From: Thermoplasmata archaeon
GTDB lineage: Archaea; Thermoplasmatota; Thermoplasmata; Lutacidiplasmatales; UBA184
NCBI GenBank assembly: GCA_022750155.1
Contig: JAKIWG010000001.1
Span: forward strand, 145,138-209,137
Length of the DNA: 64,000 nt
Reading direction: 5' to 3'
The notes under the pieces are model-generated. The model was not told the origin of the DNA, searched no databases, and worked only from the letters and a program-made list of their open reading frames with translations. The position numbers were made by a program, and so were the translations under genes. Of this stretch, positions 49,725-58,226 are shown piece after piece; position 1 is the first letter of the stretch; every line of letters begins with the position of its first letter.

Positions 49725-50693
49725 CTACAGGCTGAAGGTCAACCCGAGGCCAAAGGAATGGAACAGGAGGACGTAGGAGAGGATGTAGCCGGCGAGCGCC
49801 CCTCCGTTGAGCAGTGGAAGCCCCGCCTGCGGGTTCCCCCGCATCACGAGGCTCATCAGCACGCTGTACCCGACGAGAGAACCCAGCAGGGTCGCGACGG
49901 CGACGAGGAGGTTCGCGCCCACCCCCAGCATGTGGGGCGATAGCGGGAGCCAGACGAACGCCGAGACGACCAGGATGCCGGGGATGACGACGTCGCCGAG
50001 GCCCATGAACATCGCCTCCCGCTCCTCCGTGGGCTGGGCCCGGGTCTCGGAGAGCCGGGGCGAGTGGGTGTAGTCGAACCCCGGTGAGCTCGGCATCACC
50101 ATCAGGATCGGGAGCTTCAGATCGGTCACGACGTCGGCGAGGGAGATCATGTGCTTGGTCCCGTAGACCGCGATCGCGTCGTAGATCGCCAGGGCGATGA
50201 GCAGGATGAACGTCGGAAGGATCCCGAAGGAGATGCCGATCAGGGCGATGATCGACCCGGCGGCGATGAATCCGGCCAGGTCGACGACGTACCATTGCGG
50301 TTCGAGCAGGAGCGCGAGGAGCAGGCCGACGGCGACGAACCCCGCGAGGACGATCGACACATCGAGCGTGAATCCGGCCCCGGCCGGCGGCAGGAAGAAC
50401 GGCCGGGGAGTGACCAGGGCGAACGCCGCGCTCAACGTGATGTCGAGCGCCGCCGCGATCCACACGAGGATGAGCCAGCGGAGCGCCTTGACCCCGCCGG
50501 CGCGGGCCGCGAAGTAGGGAATCGCGACCCCTGCGGCGATGATGAAGAGGATGATGAAGAGCGGGTCGGTCGCGCTGTTCGGGTTCGACGTCGACTGGAG
50601 GCCGGCGGCCCGGAACGGGAGGGCGAGGAGCAGCGCCACCACCTGGGCGCCGACGTAGAGCGACAGGAGACCGACGGACCGAAGGCCCCGCAC
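49725..50693 (-). CDS. presenilin-like intramembrane aspartyl protease (A22 / SPP type)
   Basis: 322 residues from a GTG eight bases after the aIF2-beta stop; upstream in-frame codons belong to that gene. About nine membrane helices. The catalytic Asp pair is present: Tyr171-Asp172 in LAIYDAIAVYG (helix 6) and Asp234 in MGLGDVVIPG (GxGD, helix 7). The third motif appears as GLPLLNGGALAGY (291-303), equivalent to PALP-LNGG. The hydrophilic loop between helices 6 and 7 (HSPRLSETRAQPTEE) is where presenilin-type proteins are flexible. It would cut transmembrane segments of unknown substrates. Archaeal homologs are established as active proteases. Confidence 0.9.
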   Translation of the reverse strand: MRGLRSVGLLSLYVGAQVVALLLALPFRAAGLQSTSNPNSATDPLFIILFIIAAGVAIPYFAARAGGVKALRWLILVWIAAALDITLSAAFALVTPRPFFLPPAGAGFTLDVSIVLAGFVAVGLLLALLLEPQWYVVDLAGFIAAGSIIALIGISFGILPTFILLIALAIYDAIAVYGTKHMISLADVVTDLKLPILMVMPSSPGFDYTHSPRLSETRAQPTEEREAMFMGLGDVVIPGILVVSAFVWLPLSPHMLGVGANLLVAVATLLGSLVGYSVLMSLVMRGNPQAGLPLLNGGALAGYILSYVLLFHSFGLGLTFSL

Positions 50694-50701
50694 GGCCCCG
50701 C

Positions 50702-51319
50702 CTACGGGGCGACCACGGCGTAGGCGTTGTTCCCGAGGACCTTGGTGATCTTCGCGTTCACCGTCGAGCCGCGCTGGGTGGCGCCGGTCACGAAGATGAC
50801 GAACCCTTCCTTCTTGGCGACCCCGTCCCCGCGCCGGCCGACGTCCTCGATCGTCAACCGGTAGACCTCGCCCACGACGACCGGCGTCTTCGGCTTCTCC
50901 GGCTCGACGATGCGGCGCATCGTCACGGGCCGCTGGGCCCCGCACGCCTCGCAGATGAGCAGCGTCAGGCGGCCGTCCTTGCTGAGGTGCGTGTCCGGTC
51001 GCTTGCACTCCGAGCAGATCACGTACTTCTCGGTGTACTCGCGGATCCGCTGGTTGATCGACTCCTTCGAGAGCCGGGACTTGAGGACCCCCCGGGGTCC
51101 GTCCAGGACGCCCGGACAGCCCATCTCGCGCGCCAGGAATCCGATCAGGTGCGCGGGCTCCCGTCGCAGGACCTTGGTGATCTCCTCGAAGTTGCGGATG
51201 ACGGTGTTCTTGCCGTCGCTCATGGCGTCGACCTCGGGGACCTGGAACCGGTCGCTGCCGATCTGCACCGTCGGGAGCTTCTCGCGGGCCCGCTCGAGCA
51301 GGCGCTGGTATTCTTGCAT
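50702..51319 (-). CDS. translation initiation factor aIF2 subunit beta with TRAM domain
   Basis: 205 residues from the ATG at 51319 (an 11-codon upstream extension lies before the predicted transcript start). The domain order is aIF2-beta core (about 1-135) with NTVIRNFEEITKVLRREPAHLIGFL and the zinc-binding C4 module CSECKRPDTHL...CEACG, then a C-terminal TRAM RNA-binding domain (about 145-205: VYRLTIEDVGRRGDGVAKKEGFVIFV split over its strands). It is part of the heterotrimer that delivers initiator tRNA to the ribosome. The TRAM fusion is known in several archaeal lineages. First gene of the operon with the presenilin-like and deoxyhypusine synthase genes. Confidence 0.93.
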   Translation of the reverse strand: MQEYQRLLERAREKLPTVQIGSDRFQVPEVDAMSDGKNTVIRNFEEITKVLRREPAHLIGFLAREMGCPGVLDGPRGVLKSRLSKESINQRIREYTEKYVICSECKRPDTHLSKDGRLTLLICEACGAQRPVTMRRIVEPEKPKTPVVVGEVYRLTIEDVGRRGDGVAKKEGFVIFVTGATQRGSTVNAKITKVLGNNAYAVVAP

Positions 51320-51346
51320 CGGAACGACCCGAACGAGGGGGTGGGG

Positions 51347-51356
51347 CTTCAAAAGC
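51347..51356 (-). promoter_or_regulatory. TATA-like box of the aIF2-beta operon
   Basis: The minus-strand gcttttgaag is centred about 32 bases before the ATG at 51319, giving a leader of only a few bases. Confidence 0.5.
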
Positions 51357-51387
51357 CTTGCCGAGCGCGACGGTCGGCGGGCCCCGC

Positions 51388-52032
51388 CTATTCGGGGAAC
51401 AGGTGCGGCAGGATCAGGGTCATGTCCCGCTCGGTGACGGAGGCCGTCGCCTGCGAGCGCACGTGCTCGTCGGCCGGCTGGAAGGCGACGCCGATCCGGG
51501 AACGTCGGAACAACCCGACGTCGATGTCGGAGTTCCCCACCGAGGCGGTCTCCTCGACGGAGACCCCCAGCTGGCGCTGGACCTGCTCGAGGACCCTTTC
51601 CTTTCCCTTGATGGGGACCCGGATGATCCCCTCTCCCGTGAGGCGCCCCGAGGCATCGACGCGGAAGCCGTTCGCGAGGACATACTCGATCCCGAGCTCC
51701 CGCCCGATCCGCTTGGCCAGCACGTCGATCCCACCGGAGATGATCGCGGTGCCCACCCGGCGCCGGTGAAGCTCGTCAAACAGCGCCCGGGCTCCGGGCA
51801 TGAGCGGCACCGCGTCGAGGATCGCCCCGAGGTCCTGGACCGTCAGGCCCGGCCGGTGCGTCCACCACTTGCGGATGTCGCGGCGGACGAACTCCTCATC
51901 GTCGATGCGATCGTTCACGAACAGGTCGAGGGCCTCGGCGTTCTCGTCGCCGAAGTGGCGATGGACCGCTCCCCAGGAACTGTCGACATCGACGAGCGTC
52001 CCGTCCATGTCGAAGGCGACGAGCCTAAGCAC
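51388..52032 (-). CDS. HAD-family phosphatase, phosphoserine-phosphatase-like
   Basis: 214 residues from GTG. HAD motifs: I FDMDGTLVD (nucleophile and acid Asp), II AIISGGIDVLAKRIG, III Lys in VPIKGKERVLEQV, IV SVGNSDIDVGLF. Motif II and the GGIDVL segment resemble SerB, and the cap is helical, so phosphoserine or a related small phosphoester is the likely substrate. The start overlaps the end of the aldo-keto reductase gene by eight bases; it is the last gene of the ABC transporter / ValRS operon. Confidence 0.85.
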   Translation of the reverse strand: MLRLVAFDMDGTLVDVDSSWGAVHRHFGDENAEALDLFVNDRIDDEEFVRRDIRKWWTHRPGLTVQDLGAILDAVPLMPGARALFDELHRRRVGTAIISGGIDVLAKRIGRELGIEYVLANGFRVDASGRLTGEGIIRVPIKGKERVLEQVQRQLGVSVEETASVGNSDIDVGLFRRSRIGVAFQPADEHVRSQATASVTERDMTLILPHLFPE

Positions 52033-53011
52033 GGCCCTCCCGGACGATCGCGTCGGCCCGGTCGAGCACCGCGTCGGAAGGCCGTACGGCCCACGCCTCC
52101 AGCAGTTCGTCGACCTGGGCGCCCTGACTGGCCCCGAACAGGGGGGCGACGCCCTGGCGGGAAAGCCAGTGGAGCGCGATCGAGGGGAGCGGGACCCCGG
52201 CCTCTCGGGCCAACTCGCGGAGCGAGCGGGCCCGATCCCGGAGCTCCGCGAAGTGGTCCTCGTCGAGGATCGAGTGGGCGTAGCGCTTGAGCTCGGCCGA
52301 CGGCTTTTCCCGGTCGAGGTAGCGACCGGCCAGCAGGCCGCGGGCGAGGGGCGTGTACGCCTCGATCACGATGCCGTGCTTTCGGCAGTACGGGGCGATG
52401 GCCTCGCCCTCCTCGCGGTCGAGGAGGTTGAACCGGACCTGGTTCACCACGATCTCCGCCTCGGGGAGCGCCGCCTGGGCCGCCTCGAGCTGCGGGACCG
52501 TGAAGTTGCTCACCCCGATCGCCCCCACTTTCCCGGATTTCCACAGGAGCTCCATCGCCCCCATCGTCTCCCCGATGGGCACGTGCGGGTCGGGGGCGTG
52601 CACGAGGTAGACGTCGACGGAGGGACGGGCCAGTCGGTGCAGGCTCTGCTGGATCGAGGCGCGGACCTGGGCGGCGCGCAGATGCTCCCAGGAGACCTTC
52701 GTGGTCAGGAAGGGGACGAAGGCGCCCGCGGGTCGGTCGGAGAGCGCGTCGCCGAGCATCCGCTCGCTCCGGCCGCTCCCGTACACCTCGGCAGTGTCCA
52801 ACCACGGGACCCCCTTCTCGAGGGCACGAAGGAGGGAGGACCGGGTCCTCGCCTCGTCCTCCTTGGTCCACCGGCCGAGCGCCCACAGCCCGAAGCCATA
52901 CGGCGGGTGCACCTTCCCACTCCGGCCCAGGGGGAGGCCGACCGGCCCGGGGGGGCGGGATACCGGCACCGGGCGGCTCCTGGGGGCGGATTTGGATCTT
53001 TTGGCCGTCAT
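52025..53011 (-). CDS. aldo/keto reductase
   Basis: 328 residues with a TIM-barrel aldo-keto reductase layout. The catalytic tetrad is visible: Asp and Tyr in WLDTAEVYGSGRSE, Lys in FLTTKVSWEH and His in YLVHAPDPH. Next come GAIGVSNFTVPQLE, VVNQVRFNLLDRE and IVIEAYTPLARGLL, then the C-terminal NADPH-phosphate region APLFGASQGAQVDE. It reduces small aldehydes or ketones with NADPH; the substrate is not predictable. The ATG overlaps the ValRS stop by four bases (ATGA), so the two are translationally coupled. A Pro/Arg-rich leader of 25 residues precedes the domain. Confidence 0.92.
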   Translation of the reverse strand: MTAKRSKSAPRSRPVPVSRPPGPVGLPLGRSGKVHPPYGFGLWALGRWTKEDEARTRSSLLRALEKGVPWLDTAEVYGSGRSERMLGDALSDRPAGAFVPFLTTKVSWEHLRAAQVRASIQQSLHRLARPSVDVYLVHAPDPHVPIGETMGAMELLWKSGKVGAIGVSNFTVPQLEAAQAALPEAEIVVNQVRFNLLDREEGEAIAPYCRKHGIVIEAYTPLARGLLAGRYLDREKPSAELKRYAHSILDEDHFAELRDRARSLRELAREAGVPLPSIALHWLSRQGVAPLFGASQGAQVDELLEAWAVRPSDAVLDRADAIVREGRA

Positions 53012-55698
53012 GCGCTGGCCGCCCCTGTGGGACCGGGCCTCTTCAGGTGCTCGTCCAACCGGGCGATCCGCTCGGCGAGCTCCCGGGCCTTCCCCTCGGT
53101 CTCCCGGACCACCTCGGGCGGAGCCCGCGAGACGAACCCCGTATCGGCGAGGCGGGCCCGGGTCTTCTCCAGGAGAAGGGAGAGCTTCTCCCGCTCCCGG
53201 CGAAGCGCGTCGGCCTCGGCCGCCTCTGCCTCGGGGGGCTGTGGGACGAAGAACTCCCCCACCTCGGTCACCGTCGCGGCGGCGCGGCCGGGTGGCCGCT
53301 CCTCACCGGTCAGGAAGGAGAGCTCGGCGACCCGGGCCAGACGGAGGATCGACGCACGCTGCGCCTCCAGCACGAGCCGCGCGGGAGCCCCCGCGGGGCG
53401 AACCCACGCCGCGACGAGCTCCGAACCGGGGAGCTTCTGCTCGGCCTTCAGGTTCCTTAGCGCCCGTATCGCCTCGAGCACGACGCCCATGGCGGCTTCC
53501 GCCTCCGGGTCCTCCCGGGTCTCGGCGGTCGGTGGCCAGGGGGCGACGGCGAGGACCTCTCCCTCGTGGGGGATCGAGTGCCACAGCTCCTCCGTGACGT
53601 GCGGGACCATCGGGTGGAGGCTCCGAAGGCTTCGCTCGAGGACGAACAGGAGCACCTCGCGCGCGGTCCGGGCTTCCCCCTCGCCCCGGCGCCCCTGGAG
53701 GGCCTCCTTGGAGAGCTCCACGTACCGGTCGGCGAGGTCGTGCCAGACGAACTGGTAGAGGACCGTCGCGGCCCGCGTGAACTCGAAGGCGGTCAGCGCC
53801 TCGTCGACCTCTCGGGAGGTGCGGGTCCAGCGCGACAGGATCCAGCGGTGCTCGAGCGGGGCCGAAGCGGGGAGGGCCGGGGCGTGCCGGGGGGCCTCCA
53901 TGCCCTCGGGGATCTGGCCGAGGGCGAACCGCACGACGTTCCAGAGCTTGGTCAGGAAGTTCCGGGCGCCGTCGAGGGTGCCCGCCCCGAACGGCCCATC
54001 CTGGTCGACCGGATTGGGGAAGAGGAGGGCGAATCGGACCGCGTCCGCACCCCGCTCCCGGATCACCTCGGCGGGATCCGGGGAGTTTCCGAGGTGCTTC
54101 GACATCTTCTGCCCGCGCTCGTCGCGCAGCATCCCGGTGAAGTAGACGTCGGAGAACGGGCGCGACCCGGTGAAGTGGTAGCCGGCCATCATCATCCGGG
54201 CGACCCAGAAGAACATGATGTCCCGCCCGGTGACGAGCACGCTGGTCGGGTAGTACGACGAGAGCGCCGCCGTCGGCTCGGGCCAGCCCAAGCTGGCGAA
54301 CGGCCAGAGCCAGGAGGTGAACCAGGTGTCGAGCACATCCGGGTCGGCGGTCAGGCGGTGCTCCCCGCACTTCGGGCACCGTTCGGGCGGTTCGGTGGCG
54401 GCCGTCGGGGCGTGGCAGCGCTCGCAGTAGTAGACCGGGATCGGGTGTCCCCAGGTGACCTGGCGAGAGATGCACCAGTCCTCGAGTCCCTCCATCCACC
54501 GGAAGAACGTGAGATCCCACCGGCTCGGATGGATCCGTATCTCCCCGGACCGGACGGCCGCGATCACTGGGGGCGCCAGCGCGGTGGTCCGGACGAACCA
54601 TTGGGTCGAGAGCAGCGGCTCGATGACCGCATCGGAGCGTTCCGAACGCCCGACGGAGTGGCGGAAGCGCTCCTTCCGCTCCAATAGTCCGGCCTCCTCG
54701 AGGGCCTGGGTCGTCGCAACCCGCCCCTTCTCCCGGGACATCCCCCGGAACCGTTCCGGGACCCACTCGCCGGTGAGGCGTGCCTCCGTGTCGAGAATGG
54801 GGGGTGGCATCTCGAGCTCCGGGTGGCGCCGGGAGATCTCGTAGTCGAGCGCGTCGTGCCGTGGGGTGACCTTGAGCGCGCCGTTTCCGAACTCCTGGTC
54901 CACGCCGGCGTCGGCGACGACGGGCACCACGCGGTCGGTCAGCGGGACGCGCACGCTCCGACCGACCGATGCGCGGTGGCGCTCGTCGTCCGAGTGTACC
55001 GCGACGCCCACGTCCCCGAAGATCGTCTCCGGCCGGACCGTCGCGACGACGACCCCCCCGGGAGAGCCATCGGCCCATCGGTAGCGGACGTAGAGGAGCT
55101 CCGCGTCCTCCTCGCGATGGACGACCTCGAGGTCGGAGACCGCCGTCCTGAGCGTCGGGTCCCAGTTCACGATCCGTTCGCCCCGATAGATCAGGCCCTC
55201 CTCGAACAGGCGGACGAAGACCTTCTTCGTCGCGAGGACGGCCTCGGGGTCGAACGTGTAGCGCCAGCGGGACCAGTCGAGGGAGAGGCCCGGAGCGCGC
55301 AGCTGGAGGCGGATCCGCGCCTCGTGTTCCTCCTTCCACCGCTGCACGTGCGCGAGGATCTCCTCGCGGGGCAGCGACTCCAGCCGGATCCCCTGCTGGG
55401 CGAGCCGTCGGCGGACCTGCACCTGGGTGGAGAGGCCCGCGTGGTCGATGCTGGGCAGCCAGAGCGTCGCCTCCCCCCGCATCCTATGCCACCGGACGAG
55501 GAGGTCCATCACCGTGTCCCCCAGCATGTGGCCGAGGGTCAGCACCCCCGTCACGTTCGGCGGGGGGAGGATCAGGGAGAACGTCGGACCCTGGGGCCGG
55601 TCGGGGGCGTGGAAGTACCTCCCCTCCTCCCAGACCTTCTGCCAGGTCGCCTCGACGACCGCCGGGTCGAACCGGCTCGGCAGCTCCGGGCGGGTCAG
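53008..55698 (-). CDS. valS: valyl-tRNA synthetase
   Basis: 896 residues, class Ia synthetase charging tRNA-Val. The nucleotide-binding signature is PPNVTGVLTLGHML (HIGH becomes TLGH) and the second is KMSKHLGNSPDP (KMSKS becomes KMSKH). The editing CP1 domain lies between, with the zinc module CERCHAP...CPKCGEHRL. An anticodon-binding domain (HRWILSRWTRTSREV) and a C-terminal coiled-coil arm (ADALRREREKLSLLLEKTRA) follow. The arm and NSPDP are typical of bacterial-type ValRS, hinting at transfer. No ATG or GTG fits; CTG at 55698 overlaps the permease stop (CTGA) and follows GGGGAGG. Confidence 0.92.
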   Translation of the reverse strand: MTRPELPSRFDPAVVEATWQKVWEEGRYFHAPDRPQGPTFSLILPPPNVTGVLTLGHMLGDTVMDLLVRWHRMRGEATLWLPSIDHAGLSTQVQVRRRLAQQGIRLESLPREEILAHVQRWKEEHEARIRLQLRAPGLSLDWSRWRYTFDPEAVLATKKVFVRLFEEGLIYRGERIVNWDPTLRTAVSDLEVVHREEDAELLYVRYRWADGSPGGVVVATVRPETIFGDVGVAVHSDDERHRASVGRSVRVPLTDRVVPVVADAGVDQEFGNGALKVTPRHDALDYEISRRHPELEMPPPILDTEARLTGEWVPERFRGMSREKGRVATTQALEEAGLLERKERFRHSVGRSERSDAVIEPLLSTQWFVRTTALAPPVIAAVRSGEIRIHPSRWDLTFFRWMEGLEDWCISRQVTWGHPIPVYYCERCHAPTAATEPPERCPKCGEHRLTADPDVLDTWFTSWLWPFASLGWPEPTAALSSYYPTSVLVTGRDIMFFWVARMMMAGYHFTGSRPFSDVYFTGMLRDERGQKMSKHLGNSPDPAEVIRERGADAVRFALLFPNPVDQDGPFGAGTLDGARNFLTKLWNVVRFALGQIPEGMEAPRHAPALPASAPLEHRWILSRWTRTSREVDEALTAFEFTRAATVLYQFVWHDLADRYVELSKEALQGRRGEGEARTAREVLLFVLERSLRSLHPMVPHVTEELWHSIPHEGEVLAVAPWPPTAETREDPEAEAAMGVVLEAIRALRNLKAEQKLPGSELVAAWVRPAGAPARLVLEAQRASILRLARVAELSFLTGEERPPGRAAATVTEVGEFFVPQPPEAEAAEADALRREREKLSLLLEKTRARLADTGFVSRAPPEVVRETEGKARELAERIARLDEHLKRPGPTGAASA

Positions 55699-57362
55699 AG
55701 CGCCCCCCTCCCCGGTCGGCCGATGGCGAACAACGCCGCGAGGCCGAGCTCCAGCAGCGCCAGGGCGCCCATGCTCGGGAACGTCACGAGCGCCGGGCCC
55801 GCGCGCAAGAACTCGAACGCGGCGAGCGGGACGGCCGCGACGAGGACGCCCGGGATCGCCACGAGGGTCGCGATCCATGCGCCGGAATACAGGTTCACGA
55901 TCGGGAGCCCGCGGCGTCGGGCCTCCCGGAACAACAACCCGAGCTCGAGGAAGGAGGCCGCGAGGACCCCCGGGAACTCGGCGGCGATGAACGCGAGGAA
56001 GAGCCACGGGTCGAAGAAGCGGAACAGCGTCAGGCCGAGCACGAGGCCGCTCGCGATCAGGTAGATGATCGCGACGAGGAGGACCTTGCCGAGCAGCACA
56101 TGGTGGTCGGCGAGCGGAAGGGTCCGGGCGTAGGAGTAGCCCATCACCTCGATCGCGAAGAACGCCGGTCCGAAGAAGGTTGCGAGCAGGGCGGCGGTCG
56201 CCACCGCGGCGATCCCGAGATTGAACGTGTCGCCGTTCGCCGGGTTGACGACCGTCCAGAACCCGATCGCCATCGCGTCGAGCAGGGGGAGCAGGATGAG
56301 GAAGGCGTACCCCGGGGTCCGCGAGGCGGTACGGAGGTCCTTGACGAGCACGGCGAGGCTCGCCCGGGAAGGGACCAGCCGCAGGTCCTCGGCCCGCCCG
56401 ACCCCCCCGGCGTCCGGCGTCGACCGCACCAGCCGGCGGGGCGCTCGAACGAGCCAGACCACGAGAGCGCCGACCGCCTCGAGATAGACCAGAGACCCGA
56501 ACAGCGCCCACAGCGGGTCGACGGTCGAGGTCGGGGCGACCCCCTGCAGGGTCGGGGCCGACGCGGTGAGGAGGGCGAAGGGGAACGGGAAGGAGAGGAC
56601 GAACGCCGTGAACGCGGGGGCCGGGCCATAGTACCAGAGCTGCTGGACGAGGGCGAAGTACTGCCCGGAGAACGTCACGAAGCCGTACATCGCGAACGCC
56701 GGGATCGCCCAGAGGAGCAGGTAGGACCACCGGACGAGCGATTGCCGACCGCCCCCCCGCGCCCCCTGGATCCGGCGGACGAAGAACCGGCCGGTGAGCA
56801 GGGCCAGCGCGATGGCGACGGAGACGACGGCGATCACGCCGAGGAACATCGCGACGCCGGCGAGCGGGCTGTTGAGCGACACGGCCACGACGAGCGGGGT
56901 GATCACCACGCAGCTGAGGGCCGGGGCGTCGAACAGCCGGAACACCAGTATCGCGCCGACGCGGTCGAGGGTGCGTTCGTCCACCGGCATCGTTTCCAAC
57001 AGGGTCATCGACGAGGACCCCAGGAACGTCGGGAGGATCTGCAGCCCCGTCCACCACACCAGGGCGAGCTCGAGGACCAGGACCCCGTCGAGCACGCCGG
57101 CGACATAGAGGCCCCGCGGGAGCCCCCCGCCGAGCGCGGTCTCCACGCGCTGGGTCAGGAACAGGTAGGCGCCGATCCCGACCAGGCCGAGGACGAATGC
57201 CACCATCAGCTTGCTCTGGGTGACGCGCCGCAGCGCCTTCTCCGTCAGTTCCTCGTCCGGCGTCGAGCTCGGCAGGTTCCCCTGCCGGATCGCGTAGATC
57301 GCCTGGAAGGCGATCTCGGTGTACGGCGCCTCCGAGAGTCGCCAGGCTTCCCGCCAGCCCAT
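55695..57362 (-). CDS. ABC-2-like transporter permease
   Basis: 555 residues with about 14 hydrophobic segments, for example LMVAFVLGLVGIGAYLFL, VLVLELALVWWTGLQIL, VSVAIALALLTGRFF, LLLWAIPAFAMYGFV, LLATFFGPAFFAIEVMGYSYART and VLLVAIIYLIASGLVLGLTLF. The SYARTLPLADHHVLLGK loop in the second half is typical of large ABC-2 exporter permeases. It pairs with the ATPase encoded three bases upstream. The substrate is unknown; such pairs often export drugs, lipids or peptides. The stop overlaps the ValRS start by four bases. Confidence 0.82.
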   Translation of the reverse strand: MGWREAWRLSEAPYTEIAFQAIYAIRQGNLPSSTPDEELTEKALRRVTQSKLMVAFVLGLVGIGAYLFLTQRVETALGGGLPRGLYVAGVLDGVLVLELALVWWTGLQILPTFLGSSSMTLLETMPVDERTLDRVGAILVFRLFDAPALSCVVITPLVVAVSLNSPLAGVAMFLGVIAVVSVAIALALLTGRFFVRRIQGARGGGRQSLVRWSYLLLWAIPAFAMYGFVTFSGQYFALVQQLWYYGPAPAFTAFVLSFPFPFALLTASAPTLQGVAPTSTVDPLWALFGSLVYLEAVGALVVWLVRAPRRLVRSTPDAGGVGRAEDLRLVPSRASLAVLVKDLRTASRTPGYAFLILLPLLDAMAIGFWTVVNPANGDTFNLGIAAVATAALLATFFGPAFFAIEVMGYSYARTLPLADHHVLLGKVLLVAIIYLIASGLVLGLTLFRFFDPWLFLAFIAAEFPGVLAASFLELGLLFREARRRGLPIVNLYSGAWIATLVAIPGVLVAAVPLAAFEFLRAGPALVTFPSMGALALLELGLAALFAIGRPGRGAL

Positions 57363-57365
57363 CGG

Positions 57366-58169
57366 TCAGCCCCCGAGGGAGCGGACCGCCACCCGGACCG
57401 CTTCCTCCTCCCGGGTGAGACGCAGGAAGATCTCTTCGAGCGAGGCGTCCCCCTGTTGCACGCCCTGCCGAAGCTCCTCGAGGGTGCCTTCCCCCCGCAG
57501 CAGGCCGTGGTCGAGGATGGCGACGCGCTGGCACAGCTGCTGGGCCACCTCGAGCGTGTGGGTGGAGAACAGGACGCCGCGCTGACCGTGCCGCACGTAG
57601 CTCGTGAGGAGCTCCTTCATGATCCGCACCGCGCGCGGGTCGAGGTTGTTGAGCGGTTCGTCGAGCACGAGCAGCGGCGGCTGGTGCAGGAAGGCGGCGG
57701 CGATGAGGACCTTCTGGCGCGTCCCGTTCGAGAGCGTGGCGATCGGGCGCTCGAAGTCGGACTCGATCTGGAAGGCGGTCGCGTAGCTCCTCGCCCGTTC
57801 GCTCGCTTCGGCCTCGGTCAAGTGACGGACGCTCGCGATGTACTCGAGGAACTCGCGGGGCGTGAGGGCGTCGAACAGCAGGGTGGACTCCGGAACGTAG
57901 CCGATCCGCTCCTTGACGGCGATCGGCGTCTTGATCGGGTCCATGCCGAAGACCGAGATCGTGCCGGAGGCGGGCGGAACCAGCCCCACGATCGCCTTGA
58001 TCGTGCTCGACTTTCCCGCCCCGTTCGAGCCGAGCAGGCCGTAGATCTCTCCCGGCCGGACCTCGAAGGTGAGCTGGTCCACGGCGACCTGCGCGCCGTA
58101 TCGGACGGTGAGCGCCTCGACCCGGAGGGGGAGCCCGTTCGGGGCGCGGCTCGAGGACGACGATACCAT
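57366..58169 (-). CDS. ABC transporter ATP-binding protein
   Basis: 267 residues. Walker A GSNGAGKSS (residues about 45-53), Q loop region ERIGYVPESTLLFDALTPRE, signature LSNGTRQKVLIAAAFLH (usual LSGGQ, here LSNGT), Walker B PLLVLDEPLNNLDP, and the H loop VLFSTHTLE. The layout is that of the CcmA/DRA-type drug or lipid exporter ATPases. It energises the permease encoded right after it. First gene of the five-gene operon that continues with ValRS, aldo-keto reductase and the HAD phosphatase. Confidence 0.93.
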   Translation of the reverse strand: MVSSSSSRAPNGLPLRVEALTVRYGAQVAVDQLTFEVRPGEIYGLLGSNGAGKSSTIKAIVGLVPPASGTISVFGMDPIKTPIAVKERIGYVPESTLLFDALTPREFLEYIASVRHLTEAEASERARSYATAFQIESDFERPIATLSNGTRQKVLIAAAFLHQPPLLVLDEPLNNLDPRAVRIMKELLTSYVRHGQRGVLFSTHTLEVAQQLCQRVAILDHGLLRGEGTLEELRQGVQQGDASLEEIFLRLTREEEAVRVAVRSLGG

Positions 58170-58226
58170 GGAGCGAGCGTAAACAGGCGGCGGGTCCGTA
58201 TAAATCAGGGCCGCGCGCGGTACGGT

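Noticed and set aside
55699-57534. A 612-codon N-terminal extension of ValRS
   Set aside because: It overlaps the whole permease gene in another frame and has no synthetase homology; the ValRS domain starts at the CTG near 55698.
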